Shown: positions 32,947 to 43,899, numbered from the stretch's first letter. The stretch: 64,000 nt of DNA from Selaginella moellendorffii (GCF_000143415.4 NW_003314262.1:1630317-1694316), one strand, 5' to 3'. Numbers and translations are program-made. The notes: generated by a model not told the origin, from the sequence alone.

Positions 32947-34669
32947 ATGGAGGATAAGAATGTGGGTGTGAATCCTTGCGGGGGCAGCAATGCCGCCAGT
33001 ATGATCGCCGAGAAGAAAGAAGGCGCGCAACAAGATTCTCCCTCGACGCTGCGCGATGTTGCCGAGGGAGGGCTTTCGGGTCAGCAGCAAGCTCTTAAAA
33101 CTTCGTCCAAGGCATATGATCCATACACAGGTATACATCATTCTCGGAAAGGAAAGCGCGTTTAACTTTGGCAAAAGGATTTTGTTTCTCTTCTTATCAG
33201 GAGTGCTGGTTGATTCTCAGGTTGGAATGGTGACTTCTCTAGATGAAAGTCTCGAAGGAGTAGATCCAAAACAGAAAGAGCAGGGTGGTAAATTATTTTT
33301 GTTCTATCTCCACATCTTGAAAAACCGCCTATGTTCAGATAAAGCAGCGCAGCGCTTAGAGAAGTTGGAAGATCCGTCCTGCGATGACAGTAGAATGAGC
33401 GCCCGGATTAAAGTTCATGGCTCTGCCACCAGTCCGTTTGCTGGTAAGGACAACGTAAACCGATTGATCGAGCTTGTTCTAAAGTGTTTTGACAATTTTT
33501 CAGCTCAAAACGATGGATCGGAACCCGCAACTGATATAAGGTCACAGTGACGATGTTTCATTCTCGTGTTTGCTGTCAATGTCTGTATTTTCTAGTTCTG
33601 CTTTTGTTGCCTGGTATGTTCTCGTGTAAAAAAGAAAGCTTTTTCTTTCGAATTTTCAAGTCTGTGCTTGATGTAAGCTGCAAATCTCGTCCAGGTATAG
33701 TTTAAGGCTAAGCTTCCGAGTTCCTCTACTTAACTTTTTCTTTTAACTTTCTTTCATTGTTTTCTCTTTTTGTAGATCTTTGCCAGTCTCAGCAGCGACA
33801 ATGAGCATGCTGCAGAGAGTTGTGACAGCAGGTCTCACTGAAACCGCCGATCTCTCGCTGAAGGACATGGCTGCTTGCGCATTTGGAGTGGTCGATAGCC
33901 ACACGGAGGCGATCGTAAGCACTGTTCCTCCTTGTACTCCAGGTAATAAATTCTTTGTGAGTTCGTGCGTTTTAAGAACTGACACACTTCGATTTTTAAA
34001 GGCCGAGCGAACAACTCCGGGATGGTTCCTGGCGCCGATATAACGGAGCTCCCTACAACCTCGACATTGTTAAAGAAGACGCATATCATCCCAGACTTGC
34101 TAGACAGGTTCTTTTCTTTGTGTTAAACGCTCAAGCTAGTGCTCTTTCTTACGTACTTTATTTGTTTATTCAGTGTGGAGGAGAATGGATTTTTTCTGGA
34201 GATAGCCTTCGGCAACTTCCAGGTTTTTAATGGAATTATCATCGACCGAGAAGTAATGCACGGACCACCGTCCGTAAGAGTGGTAGAAAGATCTGGTGGA
34301 TCGAATTCCAGGCCAAGCTTGTTCTTGCTGCTACTCGTGGAGCTCGAAGCCGGTGGAGAAGATTACTTGCAGTGGATGGTCTTGAAATCTCTTCAAACTG
34401 GTATTACTTCAAAAACTCTTTTGCAGAGTTCTCACTTTGGAATTGTCTTTCCAGGCTTTGAACACGAAGAAATCCTCGAGTATCGTCAAATGCCGTCCAT
34501 CTCCAAAGGGAGGCACAAGCACGTCTTCCTTCTCTTCGACACAGAGGCATGGATGCGGGAAACGGACGCCCCGGATCGCGGGAGGTTCGACGTCCACGAT
34601 TTTGTCACGCGTCACGAATTTGGGGCGGCAGTCGCCGCCGTTTACTTCGAATCTGAGACAGTCTGTTAG
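32947..34669 (+). CDS. PEBP-domain protein with long N-terminal extension
   Basis: Eight exons: 32947-33130, 33201-33287, 33339-33443, 33504-33540, 33776-33942, 34002-34107, 34174-34400, 34455-34669; 375 aa. Residues 1-about 205 are Ser/Lys/Glu-rich with no recognised domain. The rest is a phosphatidylethanolamine-binding fold: HIIPDLLDS, FGNFQVFNG, SLFLLLLVELEAGGEDYLQWMV, GRHKHVFLLFDTE, RFDVHDFVTRHEFG and AAVAAVYFES, the FT/TFL1/MFT arrangement ending in F-x-x-x-N/H-x-L/F-G-x-x-V-A-A-V-Y-F. The pocket motif D-P-D-x-P is absent (VELEAG instead) and the G-x-H-R/K stretch is kept. Known PEBPs act as mobile floral or seed regulators or kinase inhibitors; here ligand binding is probably changed. 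Upstream ABRE and G-box motifs hint at ABA or light input. FT, TFL1 or MFT class cannot be assigned. Confidence 0.75.
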
Positions 34670-34678
34670 AAACCAGGC

Positions 34679-34690
34679 TGCCACGTGGCA
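34679..34690. promoter_or_regulatory. G-box palindrome before the FRIGIDA-like gene
   Basis: TGCCACGTGGCA, a 12-bp perfect palindrome centred on CACGTG, 128 bp upstream of the ATG at 34818 and only 10 bp after the PEBP stop codon. Confidence 0.45.
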
Positions 34691-34817
34691 AGCGGTTGCA
34701 AAGTGCCGCGGCCCGGGAATTCGCTACTGGCCGTTGGATCAATCTGGGCCTCAACGGCCAGCATTTTGTTTGGTGTTCTTGGTTCTAGGGTGAAATATTT
34801 TCGTGTATCTCCTCGCG

Positions 34818-36886
34818 ATGGCTGGATCAGACGCTGGAATCTCTCATCTCAGCCCGGTAGCGCTTGCATTGGACGATGTTCTTGCGCGGCGGGAGCGCAT
34901 CGAGCGCGCATTCCAAGAGCTGGAGTCCCGGCGGGCCGCGCTGGAGAGCTGCACGATCGAGTGGAAGCAGCTTGAGGAGCACTTCGCTCAGGTGGAAGCG
35001 GCGCTGCGGAAGAGGTACGAGGAGCTCAGCGATCGCGAGAAAGCCCTAGACGATGTGGAGGAAGGGCTGAGCCGGAGGGAGGAGGCGATCGCCGCGCGGG
35101 AGGAAGCATCGCTGGCCAGGGTCCAGGAGCAGCGCGAGGCAGCGATCGCGGCCATTGTGGAGGAGAAGCGGCGATTGACCGAGGAGCGGCAGGCCATCTA
35201 TCTGGAGATTCCGGGGACAGGGATTGGAAATATCGGCAACCCGGAGGAGAATTGCGGATCCCCGGCCTCGGATCACGATCCTCTCGCCGCCCAGCAGCAG
35301 CATTCCGAGGAGAGCAACGATTCCCCCACGAACGGGCAAGGCAGCAGTGGAACACCCACGACAGAAGCAACGCCAGTGCCATCGCCCGCCCCAAAGCAGC
35401 CGACGGTCAACTCAGTGGTGGCGGAGGTGAGAGTTCGTCCAGAGCTTAAAACACTCTGTGAGAACATGGACGGGGAAGGCTTGAGAAGGTACGTGAGTGA
35501 GCATAGGAAGGATGTGAGTGCATTGAGGTTGGAGTTGCCGGTCGCAATTCGGTGTGCCATTGATCCGGCTCGTCTCGTCCTGGATGCCCTTGAGGGGTAT
35601 AGCATCCCGTCTGATAGTGAGAGTGGTGGTGGTGGTGATAGAAAGGAGTCAGGGGTCTCGGCCAATCGCCGTGCTTGTGTGCTCATCTTAGAGAGTGCTG
35701 GCTCGGCTTTGGCCGACCCGGTTCTAGGAGTCGAGCATCCGGTGGTGCCGTTTAACATCAAGGAGCGTGCCAAGGAGCTTGCTGGCAGATGGAAGTCTAG
35801 GATGGATGTCCTCAAGGACTCTAGCGGTGCTGTGGCATCGGAGAATTCATTGGACGCGCAGGTGTTCTTGCAGCTCCTGGCAACTTATGGGATTGCCTCC
35901 GAGTATGATGATGAAGAGCTTTGCAGGCTTGTGACCACTGTCGCACGGCGCAGGCAGTCTCCTGCGCTTTGCAGGGCCCTGGGACTGGCCCCGAAGATAC
36001 CAGGTCGGTGTCCTCAATCGTCTTGTGTTCTATGCGAGCTGTTCTTCGCGTTGGTTCAGTTTTTGCTTTTGTTTGTTGAAAGCGTTCTGAGAATTACGTT
36101 CGTTTCGTCTTGATGTCTTTGTTCTTCCAGATGTGGTGGACAAGCTTGCGAAGGAAGGAAAGCAAGTTGAGGCACTGGCTTTTGCTCATGCGTTCGAGAT
36201 TATGGATCGAGTTGAACCTGTGCCGCTGCTCAAAGCCTACCTCAAAGATGCTCGAAAGTCAGCTCAAGTGATCCTGAAGAACGGCAACAACTCAGCTGCC
36301 GCACAGGTACCACAGAGTTTTTATATTACCCTACTTTTCTTTTGACAATGCATTTGTTCCTGTAAAGAACGACTCGTCGATGAAGGAGCTGTCAGCTTTG
36401 AAATCTGTCATCAAGTGCATCGAGGAATACAAGCTGGACGCTCAGTTTCCTCCGCAGTCGCTGCAGAAAAGGATCGATGTGCTGGAGAGGGCCAAGGCCG
36501 ACAGGAAACGAGCAGCAGTTGCTGTCAAAGCACAAGCCAAGCGTCCTCGAGCTTGCAATGGAAATGGAACTGTCTATGGAAACGGTGAAAGGAGCTTCTA
36601 TCGGCCATCGGACAGAGCTCAGTTCGGTGGCGTCGGCCTCTCTACCTACGGGTTGGCCTCCCAGACAGGATATGACAGGAGGAACCAAGGGGGGTTTGCA
36701 ACGACGACATACACTGGAAATCGAACTCCAGTTTCAATGTCTACCTCATATCTGTATTCGGCTGACGGGCTGGGTTCGTCGCTCTACGGGTCTGCAGCTT
36801 ATGGGAATCCTTCTTACAGCAGCTACCAGTTTGGAAGTGGACTCCCTCCGCCACCCCCAGCTTATCAAGCGTCCTTCCTGCACTGA
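34818..36886 (+). CDS. FRL: FRIGIDA-like protein
   Basis: Three exons: 34818-36003, 36131-36306, 36368-36886; 626 aa. N-terminal coiled coil (about residues 25-130) rich in Glu/Arg/Ala heptads (ALRKRYEELSDREKALDDVE). The middle (about 190-470) is the Frigida domain: RPELKTLCENMDGEGLRRYV, ELPVAIRCAIDPARLVLDAL, RRACVLILESAGS, ERAKELAGRWKSRM, FLQLLATYGI, VDKLAKEGKQVEALAFAHAFE and VPLLKAYLKDARK. The C-terminal tail is Gly/Tyr/Ser-rich, ending PPPPPAYQASFLH. FRIGIDA and FRL proteins scaffold nuclear complexes that recruit chromatin factors, FLC activation in Arabidopsis being the best-known case; FLC itself is an angiosperm gene, so the target here must differ. The start at 34818 (MAGSDAG) is the first ATG in the frame. 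Confidence 0.9.
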
Positions 36887-36954
36887 GGTGTAAGTTTCTA
36901 GTGTTGTTTTCCTTCTAGTTTACTGAAGTGTATAGGGTTCAGGGTTTTGGGGGA

Positions 36955-39189
36955 ATGCGGCCTAGCTGGAGGAGAGCTCGATGGCATAGGTACTGCGAGT
37001 TTCATTCCAGTGCGGCAGTAGCAGCAGCCCCCTCTACCACTGCGAAGAATGGCAAAGGCTCTCACTACGGATCGTTCTTCCAATTTCTTCGGCAACACCC
37101 GCAGGTCGGAGGCTTGGCTCCAGCAGACCGAAATGGAAACGGGGCAGTGGAAGAACCCAGTACGTCGGAAAGTCCAGCAGAGGAGGAGACGCCGCTCAAC
37201 ATTCAAGCAGGAAATCTTCACATGTATCGACCATGTCGTCCTCCTCGGTGGGAGCCCTTCAAGTCCCGGGACACGATCGGCTCGTTCTTTTCAAAGATGG
37301 AAGCAGCTATAGAGGTGGGAAACGTTCTCCGGGAAATGGGCTGGAACGAGGATAGTCAGGTGAAAGTCGAGAAGCTGAAAGTGCCGTGGAATCCTCTGGT
37401 CGTCCTACAGGTGCTTAGGCAGCCTTTAGAACCGGATGCTGCATGGGGATTCTTTCAGTGGTTGAAGGGAGTTGAAGGATACAGGCACACAGAGCATACT
37501 TACAACAGCTTGATCGAAGTTTTCGGAAGAGTCAAGGATGTCACGGGTATACAGAAGGTTTTAGACGACATGTCCGCTTACGGCTGTGGGATGAATGTGG
37601 TTTTGTTCACTACAGTCATACATTGGTACAGCCGGGCCGATGATATCGACAGGGCGGTGGAAATGTGGAACCAGATGTTGAAAGTGGGGTGCCTGCCAAA
37701 CGTGGTGACTTACACGATGCTCATGAGCCTGCTCACGAAGCTCAAAAGGTTTAGACAAGTTGGAGAAATTTTCAAAGACATGGTCAGTGGTGGCTGCCGG
37801 CCCAACGTGAGAACTTACACCGTGCTCATTCAGTGCTTGGCCTCGTCAGGAAACCTGGACGCAGCTCTCTTGGTTTTTGAAAAGCTGGACAGTTTGAAGG
37901 CTTCTCCAACAGCTGCTACTTTCAGAGTGCTCATGGATTCCGCCGCCAGCGCGGGTGACTTGGAGCTACTCAAGGGGCTCTTCGAAGGGATGAAGAAGGC
38001 GAATCAGAAGCCAAACGGGAAAATGTACTTCACGGTGATGGACGCGCTGAAGAAGGCTGGCAAGCTGACCGAAGCAGCGCCTCTCCTCGAAGCCATGGAG
38101 AGTATGATCGAGGCGGACCAACTTTACGCAGACTTTCAAGCTAAAACTCCTGATCAAGAGTCCACCAAGGAAGAGGATGATCGCCGCGGCTCTAGCGGTG
38201 GTGAAACTAAGGAACGGAGCGTCCCGTTACAGGATATGGAGGTGATGGAAGGCTTGGACAGGCCTCTCGTCGACATGAAGGCCTTCTCGACAATTATCTA
38301 CAGATGGACGCCCGAGACCGCCGCGGCTTTGGAAGCCGCAAACTTCCGGTGGGATCCTTGGAAGGTCTTGCGGGTGCTCATGGGAATGAGAGACGTGACG
38401 GCGGCGCTTCGGTTCTTCTACTGGGTGGAGAAGCAGCCGGGATACAAGCACGACAGCTTCGTCTACACCAAGATGATCAGCCTGCTGGGCCGCCACCACC
38501 ACTTCTCGCAGGTGGAGGAGCTCCTGATGAAGCTCCAGAGCAGCGACATCGAGGTGAGCATCGTGACGATGAACTCCATCATCTTCACGCTCTCGGTGTC
38601 GCACAACCCGGACCTGGCCATGAAGATCTTCTACTGGATGAAGGACTTGAAGGTGAAGCCCAACACGCGGACGTACACGACCGTGATCGACATGCTGGTG
38701 AAGATGAGGCACTTCGACCGGGCCATGGCGATCTACCAGGAGATGCTCGACGCTGGTTGCAAGCCCGACGCTCACACCTACACGGTGCTCATCCAGTCGC
38801 TGGGACGGGAGGGGAAGATCGATGCCGCGGAGCACTTGCTGGAGAAGATGCCGCTCAATGGCTGCAAGCCCAACGTCGTCAACTACACGTCGCTCATCAA
38901 CTCGCTCATCCACTACGGCCGAGTGAGCCACGCGCTGGCGGTGTTCAAGAGGATGCAAGACGAGGGGGTGATGCCAAACTCCATCACGTACTCGCTCATG
39001 TCCAAGGGGCTCAAGCGTGCAAACATGCTCCACGATCTGGTGGAGGTGGAGAAGAAGATGGCCACCATCGATTTCTGGAAGCAGCAGCGTGTCAAGTCCG
39101 AGGACGAGACGCTCGTGAACGAGACGATCCTCAAAGCCTTGCTCCCAGAGTTAAAACGCGAGAGCCAAGATCAAAGACAAACCGAGTAG
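36955..39189 (+). CDS. P-class pentatricopeptide repeat protein, two modules
   Basis: Single exon, 744 aa. An N-terminal basic leader (MRPSWRRARWHRYCEFHSSA) suggests import into mitochondria or plastids. About 15 PPR motifs follow, with the usual xxTYxxLIxxLxxxGxxxxA pattern (NVVTYTMLMSLLTKLKRF, NVRTYTVLIQCLASSGN, NTRTYTTVIDMLVKMRHF, DAHTYTVLIQSLGREGK). The cap that normally starts one PPR protein occurs twice: VPWNPLVVLQVLRQPLEPD with FFQWL, and FRWDPWKVLRVLMGMRD with FFYWV near residue 460, separated by a charged linker (STKEEDDRRGSSGG). From about 38290 codons become strongly GC3-rich. PPR proteins bind organellar RNA and steer its editing, splicing or stability; the target is unknown. The stop at 39189 lies at the junction of a tandem duplication. 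Confidence 0.9.
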   Translation: MRPSWRRARWHRYCEFHSSAAVAAAPSTTAKNGKGSHYGSFFQFLRQHPQVGGLAPADRNGNGAVEEPSTSESPAEEETPLNIQAGNLHMYRPCRPPRWEPFKSRDTIGSFFSKMEAAIEVGNVLREMGWNEDSQVKVEKLKVPWNPLVVLQVLRQPLEPDAAWGFFQWLKGVEGYRHTEHTYNSLIEVFGRVKDVTGIQKVLDDMSAYGCGMNVVLFTTVIHWYSRADDIDRAVEMWNQMLKVGCLPNVVTYTMLMSLLTKLKRFRQVGEIFKDMVSGGCRPNVRTYTVLIQCLASSGNLDAALLVFEKLDSLKASPTAATFRVLMDSAASAGDLELLKGLFEGMKKANQKPNGKMYFTVMDALKKAGKLTEAAPLLEAMESMIEADQLYADFQAKTPDQESTKEEDDRRGSSGGETKERSVPLQDMEVMEGLDRPLVDMKAFSTIIYRWTPETAAALEAANFRWDPWKVLRVLMGMRDVTAALRFFYWVEKQPGYKHDSFVYTKMISLLGRHHHFSQVEELLMKLQSSDIEVSIVTMNSIIFTLSVSHNPDLAMKIFYWMKDLKVKPNTRTYTTVIDMLVKMRHFDRAMAIYQEMLDAGCKPDAHTYTVLIQSLGREGKIDAAEHLLEKMPLNGCKPNVVNYTSLINSLIHYGRVSHALAVFKRMQDEGVMPNSITYSLMSKGLKRANMLHDLVEVEKKMATIDFWKQQRVKSEDETLVNETILKALLPELKRESQDQRQTE

Positions 39190-39253
39190 ACGATCCTCGA
39201 AGCTTTGCTGCCAGAGAGTTGGAACGCGAGAGCCAGGATCAAAGACAAACCGG
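39116..39253. repeat. Tandem duplication over the end of the PPR gene
   Basis: A unit of about 67 bp, from ACGATCCTC to AGATCAAAGACAAACCG, is present at about 39122-39186 and again at 39190-39253. The first copy codes the last 22 residues; the TAG stop sits between the two, so the second copy is untranslated. Confidence 0.85.
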
Positions 39254-39327
39254 GAAGAACAAAACTTTGGTGCTCGGTGGATTTTTGGGCCCCTTTTGGA
39301 GAAGAATGTATACAGTGGAAGGAGTTT

Positions 39328-40643
39328 CTAGTGGGATTGCTCCAAGAGGATGTTGGTAGCCGCAACCATGTCGTTTCGAGCTTGGCTCAGAGCTTGGATG
39401 GCGAGGCCTCTATCGAAGCCCATTGAGACGAGAGTGGCGATGGATTCTTCCGGAGGAGGCGGTGGAGGAGCGGCTGCACGGGCGGGAGCTTGCGGAGGAA
39501 CGAATGGTCCCTGCAAAGATTATGGTCACTTAGAACTTGTTCTTCCTTTGGAAACAAAAACAAAAAGCTCTTTTTTACCTCGACTAAACGTCGCGAAGGC
39601 TCTCTCAAGCCTCTGGGGGCTGGCGATGGCCAGCTCAAGAGAAGGGGGGAGAAAATTCGAGAGAAGAACGATGCCACGCATTTTGGAAACTGTTTGGGTG
39701 ACGATTTGTGTCAGGCGAAACAGTAAAAATCGGATTTTGTGCTTACCTTTAATCTTCTAATGCCAAAAATGTTGGATCTGTATGTAAATCCCGCCAGCAC
39801 CCCGCACAAGCCTGGTATCAGAGATTGTCTCCACGAGGAGAGTAGTAGCTGCGCAAAGAAACTTTGCATTGTTGCGGTACAATTCAAGGAGAGAAGATCT
39901 GAGAACCTGAAGGCCAGCCAGGTACACGAAGGTCTTGTCCGAGAACTGCATTCGAAAAACTCGAAAGCGCGTAGAGATTGGTATGTCGAAGAAGTACGGT
40001 ACAAAAGAAGCGAAGATCAATCCATAAGGTCCCGGCGCTAGGCTGATACCGGAAGTTGTGGGATCTGCGAGCACCCGAAACTCATCTTAGATTCCATAAA
40101 AGCGGAGTTTCTAGAGCTGATTACCTCTGAAAAATGCCAAGACGGAAAGTTCCAACAGTGTCGAGATGATTGTAGTTGTAAGAACGAACACCTGTGATCA
40201 ATCCATGGTTAGCAAGCTAAAGGAATTTATATTTTCTTATCAGCTCATACCGAGTACTTGTTTGATCCGATCTGCCGTTCAAACACCCGGAAGAAATAAA
40301 TTAAATAGAGACCGAAAACTAGCTCGGGAGTCGAAGAGAAAACGCAGGTCGCCGTCCCGAGACGCCATAGCTGGATATTTTGTACTACGGCCTACCAAAA
40401 AATCCTAGAGGTCAGCATCACAAGGAAAAAAAGTTCTTTTTTGGCGCAGCTACTTGATAGGAAAGACCACAAGCCTTGATGATGCTCCTCCGCGAAGTGC
40501 CGACGAGCAACGTCGCCAATCCACACACCACCACAACGCCCTTCGTGATTGGAGCATTCTCTGGAGATCGGGAGAACGCAATCAGCTCAATCAATCAATC
40601 CAGACGGAAATTACTCACGAAATCCCGACGGCCCGGCGTTCAT
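39328..40643 (-). CDS. UBAC2: UBA domain-containing rhomboid-like protein (UBAC2)
   Basis: Eight exons: 40643-40619, 40560-40454, 40370-40251, 40191-40125, 40064-39907, 39848-39747, 39689-39579, 39510-39328; 290 aa. It starts [18 protein letters not shown], as in plant UBAC2. Transmembrane segments follow around [50 protein letters not shown] and the YLAG[16 protein letters not shown] region, a rhomboid/Derlin-like ER membrane core. After a Pro/Ala-rich linker the C-terminus is a UBA domain: [21 protein letters not shown] and [18 protein letters not shown]2 is an ER protein; in Arabidopsis it works in ER-associated degradation or ER-phagy of cell-wall enzymes. The exon 2-3 junction lacks about 8 residues found in relatives between SYQ and W-R-L, so this intron model could be off. 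It converges on the PPR gene with 138 bp between stops. Confidence 0.88.
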
Positions 40644-40804
40644 GACTGCTGCGCTCCACTCGCCGCTTACAATTCCAGCGATTCAAGCTGCATTCGAGCG
40701 CCAAGCTGCCCCGATCGAGCTCGATCGTCCCCGCAAACAATCTTGACGCTTCCTTCCACAAAAACCCTAGATTTAGGGTACCAAATATCAAGGGCTTCCG
40801 TACG

Positions 40805-40870
40805 AAATGTCCACGTGGAACTGCCAGGAGTATACGTGGCTGCCGTTTGCCACGTTTTGCCACGTGTACG
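40805..40870. promoter_or_regulatory. Cluster of G-box/ACGT elements in a bidirectional promoter
   Basis: CCACGTGG (40811-40818), TACGTGG (40833-40839), CCACGTTTTG (about 40850) and CCACGTGT (40860-40867) lie between divergent starts at 40643 (-) and 40975 (+). ACGT-core elements are bound by plant bZIP and bHLH factors. Confidence 0.5.
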
Positions 40871-40974
40871 CCGGCCGGTTTCAAGTGTTTGAATTTGAAA
40901 GCCATGGGAAGGGAGGAGCGTTGGAGGGAGCCATGTAGGCCGGCGCGCACGGTGTCGCTTTAGGGTTAGGGCTG

Positions 40975-43266
40975 ATGGGGCTGGATTGCGATGGCGCCGG
41001 GCCGCGCGCCATCATGGAGCGCAAGCGGATCGCCAATGCGCGGCAGACGGCAATGCGGCAGAGGTAAGCGCCCTTCTCTAGTGTGAAATTTCGGGAACAC
41101 TCGTTTTCTTTTCCAAAATTTCGAAGGAAAAGACTCACAGAGCTCAGCTGATGTTATATTGCTTAAGCTGCTCTATGATAGTTTCTTTCTTTCTTTCTTG
41201 AGAGCTGTTTAGTCTTTTTCTTTGTTTTGTCTTAAATAGAATGAACTTGCCCATAATTTCTTCTTATAGAATCTTTGTTCCCTTTTTTCATTGGATAGTC
41301 GTGTTGATTTTTTCTCTTTTGGCATGTTATGAAAAGTTTTACTCGAGCTTCCGTGCTAATGACTTTTACACTGCAGAAAATTTCAGCGACTTGCAAGGCA
41401 GCAAGAAGAGGAGGATAAAAGGCTTGTGAAAGAAGCCTTGGAGAGCAGGAAAAAAGAAAGAGCGCGATTGTCTGCATATTTGTATTTAACGAGTCCGAAG
41501 GATACAACGCAGCAGCCATTGAGAACGCGTCAGAATTCCACGGTAAAAGCAAAACCAAGCAAGCCTTGCATCGTACAAAACCAAGACTTTGCCGCAAGGC
41601 TCAGAGAGACAATGAAAGCTGCTGCTCAAAACAGTTTCTTGCGTGATGAGACTCGGCAGCTTTTCTTTCGAATGGGCACACACGTCCCAAGCAGAACTCC
41701 ATCAGAAGACTTGACTTGGGATCAATCGCGGTAAGAATTTTCCTTTTGGCTTTGTCTGCTTTAGATATATTAACCACCTTACAGTTTGCTAGGTTCCTTA
41801 GACGAGGAAACGGACAATGCACTTAGAAAATGTGCATCTGCGAAGAATCTGAGAGTGACGTTCCATCCGGCTGCGGTCGTGAAAGAAGATGCACTGGACC
41901 ATGGTCAGGAAGCGGAAAGGCAGCTCTTCAGCGAGCAATTTGGCCGTTTTGCCGAGTCCAGGGGAGGAGACGTAATAAGACCGCTATCACCGACTATAGT
42001 TCTTGACGGGCCGGATCCTGATTCGTCATCGAACAGCTCGTTTCTTCAAACTACAGCAGAGACTTTGTCGAAGCCAGAAGGCAGGTTTTCCATCCCTCAG
42101 GCTTTGGCTGCTGATGAACAGAAGACTTCTATGGACAACTTGAATGCATTTCTCGAAGAGGCACTAAAGCTCCGACTGGATAACGAAAATGCTACGAATC
42201 GGATGATTGCTGAAGTTACTGGCCTTGAATCACGTCTGGACGACTTACAACCAATGACCTCACAAAGGGCATGCGGTTTGGGAAACGAGCAGGACGAGAC
42301 GAACAGGTGCTCGAGCATGAAGGACATGCTAGGAGTAGGAGTCTCACAAGACACAATACAATTTCCCCAGGCCTCGGCATGTAGCAGGGACGAGGAAGAG
42401 TCACAGAGGACGATGCTAAGTAGAGACTGCAAAGTTTACAGGTCTGAGGCTTGGGAAGTCGGTTTTGGTGATTGCAGTGAGCAGAAGTGCGCAGTTCCTG
42501 CGCAGCAGGATCCAGAACCAACGACTTACAGTGAATTTCCTACCTTATGGGATAGTACTTCTGAGGTTGCCTCGGGCAAGCAGTGTTCTACCGGTGGCAG
42601 TAGTTTGCCTTCGTATCCAGCGAGAGATGGAAATTATCATTCCTCAAGTGGTACTGTGGATTCCCGGGGATTCAAGCACAGGGCCCGTGTAGCTGATCTG
42701 ACAGCGCTGTCAAGAGCAGAGACAAGTGTGCTTGCGTCGATAGAAAGGCTTGACTGGAAGCTCGCGTCCGCAATCGCCAGATGCCGGGATTCCGGCCTAG
42801 CTGATGGTCACTACTCAGTACAGTCCGCACCAACAGTCATCAGTCACGGGAATGGTAGCACAGGCTCTAACAACGCCAGGAGATACGACTCAGCTAGAAC
42901 TCAAGTACGTATTCTTGTAGTTTTGCATTACGCTTTTTTCTTTTCATTCTTTTGTCTGACTGATGAATCTTTGTCAGAGTTCCCATTGTTTGAACCGATC
43001 CCGAAAGCGTCAAAATGTGGGACTGACAAATAAACGTCACGACGGGAGGTTTCCATGCTCACAGAGGTGAGCAAATTTCGCTCTTCCGCGGCGTATGACG
43101 TCATTCTTAATCTGTCGAACGTTACAGCCAGCCGCGAGGTGAGAATTTTCCCCAGGTTGTGGACAGGACACTAGAGCCGAGATGCGCACCTTCAAACGGC
43201 AGGGAAGGTGTTATCGTGTTTCATCCGGATGCTTACTGCTTGCTGAATCCAGTTGCGAGTCCTTGA
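40975..43266 (+). CDS. Unassigned 596-aa plant protein
   Basis: Five exons: 40975-41063, 41377-41730, 41785-42904, 42978-43066, 43128-43266; 596 aa, in frame to a TGA. The N-terminus is a strongly basic helix (IMERKRIANARQTAMRQRKF then QQEEEDKRLVKEALESRKKE), likely coiled coil and nuclear. The middle is acidic and Ser-rich without repeats. Near residue 450-480 a second helical block reads ADLTALSRAETSVLASIERL then DWKLASAIARC. The tail is basic (SRKRQNVGLTNKRHDGRF) and ends CLLNPVASP. I do not recognise the family. Divergent from UBAC2 through a G-box-rich promoter of about 330 bp. Confidence 0.75.
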
Positions 43267-43899
43267 CTGGGAAAGATGGCCAAATCATTCTTCTCAGTAC
43301 TAGTAGAGGCACAGGTGGGTGAAGTAACGGGCACAGGGGGAAGGCGAAGAAATTCAGGTGAATCGACGCAAGTCAAAAGGCTGGTGGTTTGTACACCCGA
43401 CTGCTGCAAGGAACGCATGGACTAGCTAACCTCTCCTTCACCAACGCGAAACATAAACTAAAGAAACGATGACAGCACCATCTTTTGACTTCCACACCAC
43501 ACGAGTCCCACACTTTCGGTATGACGGTACTTTGCGTCCTGGTGCTCGGAGACGGAACGATCAGTGGCAACGAAGAAGAGGCTTAAGATATCAAAGTACA
43601 TCGCACAGGCTCCTGTTTTGCTGCCAAGCGTGAGAGGACTTGTTTAAGTCAGCAACGGCACAGGCGACCAATATCTTCTCAGTGGGAAAGAAACCGGAGT
43701 GATTACAAGATTCCGAACATACAACAACGATTTTCTTTTCTCCTTGGAGGCAACGAATGGGAAGCCGGTAAGGTGGTCCTGTTTCTTCTTCCTTTTACTT
43801 TTCTTATTTCTAAACGTTTTCAGCTTTTCTGTTATTCCTTCCAGGACGCAAAATTCTGGGTGTCAAAATAATGGTTCCTCCAAAACTAGAGCAAAAAAC

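Noticed and set aside
38227-39359. Long frames on both strands over the second half of the PPR gene
   Set aside because: High GC3 removes stops from other frames; the text is repetitive His/Arg or Gly/Arg with no domain.
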